DNA of 5,149 bases, from contig JAFADM010000538.1 in the NCBI GenBank assembly GCA_023424865.1, positions 1 to 5,149 of the forward strand. Reading direction: 5' to 3'. Origin of the DNA: Bacillota bacterium (GTDB lineage: Bacteria > Bacillota_A > Clostridia > DSM-8532). Positions 1 to 5,149 of the stretch are shown piece by piece. Position numbers and translations under genes: made by a program. How positions within the stretch are numbered: position 1 is the first letter of the stretch; each line of letters begins with the position of its first letter. Below the pieces are notes generated by a model that worked only from the letters and a program-made list of their open reading frames with translations, was not told the origin of the DNA and did not search any database.

Positions 1-236
1 ACTCCGAAGGATTTCCAAAACTTTGCGTCCTGAGTAAACATGGATATAAAATTCTTTATTCCAATCCATTGGGGAGCGGAGAGAACGTCATACTCCGTAA
101 ACGACAAGTAAAAGGAATAGGCTACCGGAATAATGGTGAAGGCCAGTAGTCCGATGATAAAGGGTAGTACAAAGATATAGCCCGCTACTTTCTCCTGATT
201 CAACCAACGAGCCAGGCGTTTTAACGTCATATTCAT
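1..236 (-). CDS. Carbohydrate ABC transporter permease, MalF/UgpA type (partial, N-terminal 78 residues)
   Basis: This is the N-terminal part of an inner-membrane permease of a sugar ABC importer; the rest lies beyond the left edge (78 codons plus 2 nt are present, and the family is usually about 290-310 residues). A short basic, amphipathic N-terminus (residues 1-18) leads into a first membrane segment at about residues 19-46, beginning GYIFVLPFIIG and including a conserved proline (P37). It is followed by SFTEYD (45-50), W57-I-G59 and K61-N-F63, and then D70 and F73. This order is characteristic of the first permease of binding-protein-dependent sugar importers (MalF, UgpA, YesP-like). The start at 236 is preferred over the in-frame ATG at 230 because AGGAG at 249-245 lies 8 nt upstream of it. 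The gene starts 25 nt after the binding-protein stop, so the two are very probably cotranscribed. A second permease would be expected next, outside the window. The sugar is unknown. Confidence 0.93.
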   Translation of the reverse strand, partial: MNMTLKRLARWLNQEKVAGYIFVLPFIIGLLAFTIIPVAYSFYLSFTEYDVLSAPQWIGIKNFISMFTQDAKFWKSFG

Positions 237-261
237 GGCATTCTCTCCTATGCTGCAAATT

Positions 262-1614
262 TTAGTTGGACGCCGCTGCTTTGGCAAGAATTTCGCCTGC
301 CTGGGTAAAGAAGAGATCCGCGGCTTTTTCAGCGGTGATTTGCTTATAGCAAACCTGCTCCACCAGGCTGTTTATAAGTGCGATAACCTCGCCCATGCCC
401 TGAGGTGAAGGCGGATTGATGGTGGAGGTAAGAGGCTCGATCTCGGCGATATAATCGAATATCTGCATATTGGATGCGTTCATAAGGGGTTTGATGGCTT
501 CGGCAACCTTGGAGGAAATGGGCACACCGCGTTCTGCAAGGAGAATTTCATTGGCTTCAACGGAATTTGTAAAGAAGTCCAGAACCTTGGCTGCTTCCTC
601 CTGGTTTTTGGAGGTGGAGGTTACGGAGAAGAACTGGCTGGGCTTTAAATACATGGCTTTTGCCGTGTCATTGGACCCCACGGGCCAGGTTACAATACCG
701 TATTCCTTGCCTGCTGCATTGTTGAACGCTGCAAGCTGATTGGAGTAAGCCAGGGACATCCATTCCTTGCCAAGTACCAGGGGATCCTGCTCAATGCCTA
801 CCCCAATGGCGGCATTGCTGTCTTCCGCAGACAAATGGACACCGGAGGCAATGCCGTCTTCAAACATTTTAAAAAAGGGAATAACCTCTGTGGCGGAGTC
901 AATGCCGAGCTTTCCGTCAAGGAAGAGGGCTTTTCCCTGTCCCCGGATAATGTATTCAATTTGATTCGGTCCGTCATTGTAGCCATAGTCATACTGCATA
1001 CCGGTTGCATCATATATCTTTTTGGCTGCGGCAATAACCTCTTCGCGGGTCATGCCGTTTTTAATTTCCACACCTGCCTTGGCGGCTGCTTCCTTGTCGT
1101 AAAGCATGGAGGGAGCATTAATACCCAGGCAAAGGGCATAGAGACCGCCGTCAACTATACCGCTGTTGATAATGCTTTCAGAGACATCACTCAAATTGAG
1201 TACGCCGCTGTCGGCATAGGTCTTCAAATTAACCAACTGGTTTTTGGCCTGATATTGCTTATAATAAGAATAATCCTGTTGAATAATATCAGGGAGAGAA
1301 CCTGCTGCAGCCTGAGTTGCCATTTTCTCCCAATATCCATTCCAATCGCTGAATTCTGTTTCAAAGGTCACGTTGGGATTGTTTTCGGTATAAAGGTTAA
1401 GCGCACCAACGGTGATATCGTTTCGAAGCTGATTTCCCCACCATGCGACACGGATGGTGATATTTTTTTCTGCGTCCGGTGTAGCACTGCCGGAGGGCGT
1501 GGAAGAAGCGGGAGGGGTTTGGCTTGGATTACCCGAGGGCTGTTGTCCACCGCAACCGGCAAGCATGGTAACAAGCATTGCGCATACAGTTAGGAACAGG
1601 ACTGGCTTTTTCAT
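262..1614 (-). CDS. Extracellular solute-binding lipoprotein of a carbohydrate ABC importer (family 1, YesO-like)
   Basis: This 450-residue protein is the expected size for a sugar-binding protein of the COG1653 (UgpB/MalE-like) group. It captures sugars or oligosaccharides outside the membrane and delivers them to the permease. The N-terminus is a lipoprotein signal: MKKP, a hydrophobic stretch (5-17), then the lipobox LAGC with Cys21 as the predicted lipidated residue. A Ser/Thr/Pro/Gly-rich linker (about 22-48) tethers the mature domain. Family landmarks follow: IRVAWWG (54-60), WNGYWEKMATQAAAG (91-105) with LPDI (107-110), LCLGINAPSMLYDKE (161-175), and near the C-terminus EAAKVLDFF (340-348) and ERGVPISSKVAEAIKP (361-376). 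From memory these resemble B. subtilis YesO (rhamnogalacturonan-related importer), especially the AWWG start and the ERGVP block; this was not checked by alignment. AGGAGG at 1631-1626 sits 11 nt before the only plausible start. The permease gene follows closely, and the kinase/regulator pair lies divergently upstream. The ligand cannot be stated from sequence. Confidence 0.95.
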   Translation of the reverse strand: MKKPVLFLTVCAMLVTMLAGCGGQQPSGNPSQTPPASSTPSGSATPDAEKNITIRVAWWGNQLRNDITVGALNLYTENNPNVTFETEFSDWNGYWEKMATQAAAGSLPDIIQQDYSYYKQYQAKNQLVNLKTYADSGVLNLSDVSESIINSGIVDGGLYALCLGINAPSMLYDKEAAAKAGVEIKNGMTREEVIAAAKKIYDATGMQYDYGYNDGPNQIEYIIRGQGKALFLDGKLGIDSATEVIPFFKMFEDGIASGVHLSAEDSNAAIGVGIEQDPLVLGKEWMSLAYSNQLAAFNNAAGKEYGIVTWPVGSNDTAKAMYLKPSQFFSVTSTSKNQEEAAKVLDFFTNSVEANEILLAERGVPISSKVAEAIKPLMNASNMQIFDYIAEIEPLTSTINPPSPQGMGEVIALINSLVEQVCYKQITAEKAADLFFTQAGEILAKAAASN

Positions 1615-1679
1615 ATGACCTTTTTCCTCCTATAATGACAAATGTAAGAGACATGACCTAATGTGTGTCTGAATAAGAG

Positions 1680-1708
1680 ATTTTAAACAGGTCCGCTCTC
1701 CAAGGTAA
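1680..1708 (-). promoter_or_regulatory. Candidate promoter for the binding-protein/permease operon
   Basis: On the minus strand, TAAAAT (1685-1680) matches the -10 consensus at five of six positions. It lies 17 nt downstream of TTACCT (1708-1703), a poor -35 box. Transcription would start at about 1673, giving a leader of about 60 nt before the ATG at 1614. A weak -35 fits a promoter that needs an activator, such as the AraC-type regulator encoded in the window, but that is inference. Other minus-strand -10-like hexamers exist at 1713-1708 (TACAAT) and 1785-1780 (TATAAT), so the assignment is tentative. Confidence 0.3.
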
Positions 1709-1747
1709 TTGTATGTTCTTTTATAGATACAAGGAAAGCAGTTATTC

Positions 1748-1771
1748 CGGTTTCTGCTGTTTAAAAAACCG
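1748..1771. repeat. Short inverted repeat CGGTTT-N12-AAACCG
   Basis: CGGTTT at 1748-1753 and AAACCG at 1766-1771 are perfect 6-bp inverted arms separated by 12 nt. The arms do not extend in either direction without a mismatch. The repeat lies upstream of the candidate leftward promoter, where an activator or repressor site could be. A 6-bp repeat in AT-rich DNA may be chance. Confidence 0.25.
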
Positions 1772-1782
1772 TCAATTTAATT

Positions 1783-1828
1783 ATAATACACAAAAAGCAT
1801 TTATCCGACTTGAAGTTTTGTGTATAAT
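1783..1828. repeat. Inverted repeat, 12 of 13 bp, with divergent -10-like sequences in its arms
   Basis: The left arm at 1783-1795 (ATAATACACAAAA) and the right arm at 1816-1828 (TTTTGTGTATAAT) are inverted copies with a single mismatch. The inner 10 bp (1786-1795 and 1816-1825) match perfectly. The spacer is 20 nt, so arm centres are about 33 bp (three helical turns) apart. Read outward, each arm gives TTTTGTGTAT followed by an AT-rich -10-like end, toward the binding-protein gene on the left and the kinase gene on the right. There is no U-tract or GC-rich stem, so it does not look like a terminator. A dimeric regulator site or a symmetric divergent promoter are the main possibilities. Confidence 0.6.
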
Positions 1829-1840
1829 TTGTTATATAAT
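1810..1840 (+). promoter_or_regulatory. Candidate sigma-A-type promoter for the kinase/regulator operon
   Basis: TTGAAG (1810-1815) resembles a -35 box (TTGA matches the consensus). A perfect TATAAT at 1835-1840 follows after 19 nt, slightly longer than ideal. A second perfect TATAAT at 1823-1828 has only a poor -35 (TTTATC, 1800-1805) at 17 nt. Either would start transcription at about 1835-1848 and give a leader of roughly 75-87 nt before the kinase ATG. The promoter overlaps the right arm of the 1783-1828 inverted repeat, so a protein bound there could affect it. Which -10 is used cannot be settled by eye. Confidence 0.45.
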
Positions 1841-1921
1841 TTTGTCCAAGCTTGTATCAATTCCTACACCGTCACCGTTCTTCACCCAGCTTAAAAGGAA
1901 ATGGCGAAAGGTGCGTAATGG

Positions 1922-3703
1922 ATGAAACCGATTGAAAATCTGAAACGGCGAGCTGCCAACATGAAGCTTAAGAATAAGATCATTGCCGCCATCATTTTGG
2001 CTGTGGCACTTGTCAGCCTTTCCACAGCGGCAGGATCGCGCTATATTATTTCTACCTATAACCGCCTGCTTTACCACGCAACTGCTGAATCCCTGGCAAG
2101 AATAGCGGTTGAAATCGAGGCAGGCTTGAAGGCTGTCAGCAGCCTGTCCGATTATATTATTGCCGATTCCGTAATCCAGGCAACCCTGGAGGAGCTCAAC
2201 GGCAATAACACCGCCCTGGAGCGGGGAAGCCTTAACAACCGTATTTATCAGAAGCTTTCCTCTTACTTTTCCTTTAACAGCACCATTATTTCCATTTCCG
2301 TCCTTCAGGGGGACAATGCGGTGGCTATCGGCTCCGATTCCTCCCAGGAAAGTCCGGAGGTGCTTGAAAAAATAAGGGAGGGAGCCGCCGCCGCAGACGG
2401 TCGCGTTTTCTGGATAAGCAGCGGCAGAAAGGATTCCAGCATTATTTGCGCCAGAACCATTCGGCTGATTCGAAATCTTGATTTGCGGGATATGGGCATC
2501 CTGGTGGTAAGAGTTAATTTTGGGCGTATTGTCAACAGTGCCTTAAGCTCGGTCCGGCTTTCCTCCAGTGAGCCCACCTTTGCGGTTTTGGCCGAGGATC
2601 AGGTCATTTATCCAGTGGATGGTCAGGGGATGGAGGCATTTGCATCCCTGGTCAACCCCCAAAAGCCTTATGATATTGTCAAGCTGGAAGGAGCCAATCA
2701 GTTTATCGTCAATCAGCCCATGGCCTACATGGGCTGGAATTACGTAAGCCTCTCACCCTATAACGCTATTTTTAACTCCATTATGGTTTCCCACGTTTTG
2801 TTTTTTACTTCTCTGGCATCTGCCGTCACACTGGCCATCGTTTTGTCAGGTATGCTTATAGGAAGCATCACACGGCATTTTGATGTTCTGCTTTTAAAAA
2901 TGGCCAGCTTTAAAAAAGGGGAAATGAAGCCTCTGGACACTGGCTTTGACTACAGCTCACGCCATGACGAGGTAGGCGTTTTGCACCAGCAGTTCGATGA
3001 TATGATACGGGAGATTGCCTACCTTATTGAAGACAATTATGTCAAGCAGCTCCTTATAAAGGATACACGGCTTAAGATGCTGGAGCAGCAGATTAATCCT
3101 CATTTTCTCTATAACACCCTGGAGACCATCAACTGGCGCGCCAAGTATGTGGGAGAGAAAAACATCTCCATGATGGTGGAGGCCCTGGGCAATCTTTTGC
3201 GGGCGGCTATAAGTGAAAAATCCGATGTTATTCCCCTTTCCAGGGAGCTGTCCATACTGGAAAGCTATATCCGCATTCAGCAGATACGCTTTGAGGAAAG
3301 GCTTACCTATACCCAGTCCGTGGATGAAACTCTTCTTAATAAGAGCGTACCTAAAATGAGCATTCAGCCCCTTGTTGAGAATGCCATAAAATACTCGCTT
3401 GAAACGGTGGCAGAGGCTTGCACCATATGGGTTACCATAGGAACCCAAGACGAGCGTGTGGTCATTAGAGTTGAAAACGACGGTTCGGTTATTGATGTGG
3501 AGGTACTTGAAAAGCTTCGCTCCGGCAATTTAAAACCCCATGGCCACGGTATTGGGCTGGAGAATATTGATTCCAGAATCAAGCTCATCTACGGTGAAGA
3601 ATACGGATTAACCTTTGAAAATACAAATGGACGCGCTGCGGTCCAAATGACCCTGCCCTATGAAACCCCCGAGGAATTGAAGGCGAGGTACACACATGCT
3701 TAA
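1922..3703 (+). CDS. Membrane sensor histidine kinase, Cache-HAMP-His_kinase (YesM-like)
   Basis: This 593-residue sensor kinase would detect an extracellular signal, autophosphorylate, and pass the phosphate to the regulator encoded next to it. A basic N-terminus is followed by membrane segment 1 (about 19-38). Next comes an extracytoplasmic region of about 245 residues (40-285), the size and pattern of a double Cache domain (for example WISSGRKDSSII at 164-175 and MGILVVRVNFGRI at 191-203). Membrane segment 2 is at about 286-314, and a HAMP linker (about 315-366) carries the DExG motif at D349-E350-G352. The His_kinase (PF06580-type) block has the phosphoacceptor H394 in QQINPHFLYNTLE. The ATPase domain has the N-box PLVENAIKY (N487), NDG (519-521) and the glycine box GHGIGLENI (541-549). 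All key residues are intact. The start at 1922 has AAAGGTG 8 nt upstream; Met14 has no ribosome binding site. The stop overlaps the regulator gene by 8 nt. The ligand is unknown; sugar sensing is inferred from the divergent importer. Confidence 0.95.
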   Translation: MKPIENLKRRAANMKLKNKIIAAIILAVALVSLSTAAGSRYIISTYNRLLYHATAESLARIAVEIEAGLKAVSSLSDYIIADSVIQATLEELNGNNTALERGSLNNRIYQKLSSYFSFNSTIISISVLQGDNAVAIGSDSSQESPEVLEKIREGAAAADGRVFWISSGRKDSSIICARTIRLIRNLDLRDMGILVVRVNFGRIVNSALSSVRLSSSEPTFAVLAEDQVIYPVDGQGMEAFASLVNPQKPYDIVKLEGANQFIVNQPMAYMGWNYVSLSPYNAIFNSIMVSHVLFFTSLASAVTLAIVLSGMLIGSITRHFDVLLLKMASFKKGEMKPLDTGFDYSSRHDEVGVLHQQFDDMIREIAYLIEDNYVKQLLIKDTRLKMLEQQINPHFLYNTLETINWRAKYVGEKNISMMVEALGNLLRAAISEKSDVIPLSRELSILESYIRIQQIRFEERLTYTQSVDETLLNKSVPKMSIQPLVENAIKYSLETVAEACTIWVTIGTQDERVVIRVENDGSVIDVEVLEKLRSGNLKPHGHGIGLENIDSRIKLIYGEEYGLTFENTNGRAAVQMTLPYETPEELKARYTHA

Positions 3704-5149
3704 ACTTATTCTGGCTGATGATGAAAAAATCATAAGGGAATCCATCAGCCGCCTCATCGATTGGAAAAAGCTTGGCATCGAGCTTGTGGGAGTATGCGAA
3801 AACGGAGCGGAAGCCTATGACATGATCATGGACGAAAGCCCGGATATTGTTATGACCGACATTAAGATGCCTGTTCTTGACGGACTGGATTTAATAAAAA
3901 AAACCCGGGCACTGGATGAAAATATTGAATTTATCATTTTTTCAGGCTACGGGGAATTTGAGTTTGCCAAAACCGCCATGCAATACGGCGTCCGTCATTA
4001 CCTACTAAAGCCAATAAATGAAAACCAGATTGAGGAGGTGCTTTTTAAGGTACGGGAGGATACCTTGAAACGCAAGGAGCTTCATCGTGTAAGCGCTGAA
4101 AAGGAGCTTTTGTCCAAGCAATTTGATCTGGTCCTCAAGGATCAGTTTTTGGTGGAGGCGGTGACAGGACCGGAGGATTTTTCCGGTACCATCGAGAAGT
4201 ACGCCAAGGTGCTTCCTTTTTCCGATTCGGGTTATCGTATCCTATACCTTTACTATCTTGAGGAGCGGTTCCTAGAGCACTTTATCAGAAGCATGGAGAT
4301 GCTGTGCAGCCAAAATGGCGGGGTACTGTTTACCCATATGATTTATGTAAAAAACACGGCCATTGTCCTGTTCCCTTCTGAAAACTGTCCGGAACGCTCC
4401 ATCCTTCAGAATTTGCCTCAGCGCCTTTCCTTTCAAGGCCTTGTCACGCCGCTTTCCGTAAAAATACAGGATCATCCCGACATTGGGGCGCTCTTGGAAG
4501 AGCTGGTGCCCAGGCTTAGAAGGTATGACCGGATTCTGCTTGTGGGCAGCAATGGAGCGAAGCAGGAAATTTACAATTATGCCTTTGCCTTCCAAAGAAC
4601 AGAAGAGCTTTTATTAAGCCTTGATGCTATTGAAGAGGGAGAAGGACTGACAAAGCTGGCAGAGAGCTTCTTTTCCTCCTTAGACAATGTGGATCTGGCT
4701 AAAATTCTGGTAGCGCGCATAGCCGTTCGTCAGGCAGCCGGTGGAAAAGTAAGGGGAGAGCAGGACCTGACAGGCTTTCTTGAAGAGCTGTACGGGTGTA
4801 CCCAGATGACCCAAATTAAGACGCTAATGTTTGATTTCCTTTGGGGGCTGATGCAAAACCGCTGGGAACAGACAAAGTACAGGGACACGGTTTCAAAAAC
4901 CCTCCAGTATGTAAATGAGCATTTCTCCGATCCCAGTCTTTCTCTTAAATGGATTGCCGAGAATTATCTCTATATGAATGTGGACTATCTTAGCAAGCAG
5001 TTTGTTAAGGAGACAGGTGAAAAATTCTCTTCTTATTTAAACCGCCTGAGAATGGAGATGGCTAAAAAGCTTCTTAAAAATTACGGGGTAGAAAAAATTT
5101 ATTCCGTTGCGGAGCAGGTTGGCTGCGGCCGCAACCCCCAATATTTCAG
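3696..5149 (+). CDS. Response regulator with AraC-type DNA-binding domain (YesN-like; 3' end beyond window)
   Basis: This gene encodes the cognate transcription regulator of the adjacent kinase; 484 codons plus 2 nt are present and the frame is still open at the right edge. The receiver domain (about 1-122) has the acidic pair D8-D9, the phosphoacceptor D55 in MTDIKMPVLDG, S83 in FSGYGEFEFAK and K105 in LLKPI, so it should be phosphorylatable. Residues 123-398 form a linker region without a motif I can name. An AraC/XylS double helix-turn-helix starts at about 399: SLSLKWIAENYLYMNVDYLS (414-433) with FVKETGEKFSSYLNRLRMEMA (436-456) is the first half, and SVAEQVGCGRNPQYF (470-484) opens the second. 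By family length, only about 25-40 residues are missing. GAGG at 3685-3688, inside the kinase gene, is 7 nt from the ATG; the 8-nt overlap suggests translational coupling. The probable target is the divergent importer operon. Confidence 0.95.
   Translation, partial: MLKLILADDEKIIRESISRLIDWKKLGIELVGVCENGAEAYDMIMDESPDIVMTDIKMPVLDGLDLIKKTRALDENIEFIIFSGYGEFEFAKTAMQYGVRHYLLKPINENQIEEVLFKVREDTLKRKELHRVSAEKELLSKQFDLVLKDQFLVEAVTGPEDFSGTIEKYAKVLPFSDSGYRILYLYYLEERFLEHFIRSMEMLCSQNGGVLFTHMIYVKNTAIVLFPSENCPERSILQNLPQRLSFQGLVTPLSVKIQDHPDIGALLEELVPRLRRYDRILLVGSNGAKQEIYNYAFAFQRTEELLLSLDAIEEGEGLTKLAESFFSSLDNVDLAKILVARIAVRQAAGGKVRGEQDLTGFLEELYGCTQMTQIKTLMFDFLWGLMQNRWEQTKYRDTVSKTLQYVNEHFSDPSLSLKWIAENYLYMNVDYLSKQFVKETGEKFSSYLNRLRMEMAKKLLKNYGVEKIYSVAEQVGCGRNPQYF

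Larger units (their letters stand above)
1615..1921. other. Divergent intergenic regulatory region between the binding-protein and kinase genes
   Basis: These 307 bases separate two genes that start in opposite directions, so the stretch must hold promoters and any regulator sites for both. It is clearly more AT-rich than the flanking genes, most strongly at about 1760-1850. It contains a consensus-like AGGAGG (1631-1626) for the leftward gene and a weaker AAAGGTG (1907-1913) for the kinase. It also holds candidate promoters in both directions, a 13-bp inverted repeat (1783-1828) and a shorter 6-bp one (1748-1771). Open frames crossing it lack a convincing ribosome binding site and have unremarkable translations, so I call no gene. 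I see no tRNA, riboswitch fold or terminator with a U-tract. Confidence 0.8.

Noticed and set aside
835..1593. Plus-strand open frame of 252 codons opposite the binding-protein gene
   Set aside because: It is antisense to a gene with clear family motifs, the translation resembles no domain and is rich in Cys and Ile runs, and I see no convincing ribosome binding site.
1649..1670. AGACA-N12-TGTCT inverted repeat in the binding-protein leader
   Set aside because: The arms are only 5 bp with a 12-nt loop and no U-tract, too weak to call a terminator, attenuator or operator.
1901..1918. Five-codon mini-ORF (ATG to TAA) just before the kinase start, in the same frame
   Set aside because: AAAGGAA directly abuts its ATG, too close for efficient initiation, and the TAA prevents it from extending the kinase; chance is the simpler reading.
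1713..1925. Plus-strand open frame of 70 codons crossing the intergenic region
   Set aside because: It spans the candidate promoters, lacks a ribosome binding site at its ATG, and its translation is low-complexity AT-driven sequence.
2957..3448. Minus-strand open frame of 163 codons inside the kinase gene
   Set aside because: It is the complement of the well-conserved HAMP and His_kinase segments and has no recognisable motif of its own.
4272..4595. Minus-strand open frame of 107 codons inside the regulator gene
   Set aside because: It lies antisense to the continuous regulator frame and has no motif or convincing start signal.

Overview
This window looks like chromosomal DNA from a Gram-positive Firmicute, probably a clostridial or Paenibacillus-like carbohydrate user. 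The evidence is the strong AGGAGG-type ribosome binding sites, the AT-rich intergenic region between moderate-GC genes, a lipoprotein-type solute-binding protein, and a two-component pair of the YesM/YesN type that is common in these bacteria. Nothing in the window identifies the species.

The layout is two divergent transcription units around a roughly 0.3 kb intergenic region. Leftward (minus strand) are an extracellular solute-binding lipoprotein (262-1614) and then, 25 nt downstream, the start of a MalF/UgpA-type permease (1-236) that runs off the left edge. Rightward (plus strand) are a membrane sensor histidine kinase of the Cache-HAMP-His_kinase type (1922-3703) and, overlapping it by 8 nt, a response regulator with an AraC-type DNA-binding domain (3696 to beyond the right edge). 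The region between (1615-1921) carries the ribosome binding sites, candidate promoters in both directions, and a 12-of-13-bp inverted repeat whose arms are near-copies of the same -10-like sequence pointing opposite ways.

The likely biology is a sugar or oligosaccharide import module with its own sensor. The kinase would detect an extracellular ligand, possibly together with the binding protein, and phosphorylate the AraC-type regulator. The regulator would then activate the divergent transporter genes. From memory, the gene content and the binding-protein sequence resemble the Bacillus subtilis yesM-yesN-yesO-yesP set, which is linked to rhamnogalacturonan use, but the substrate here cannot be read from the sequence.

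I see no mobile element, CRISPR array, RNA gene or clear terminator. The module is a well-known type. The parts worth a second look are the symmetric element in the intergenic region, the unassigned middle region of the regulator, and an atypical second helix-turn-helix at the right edge.
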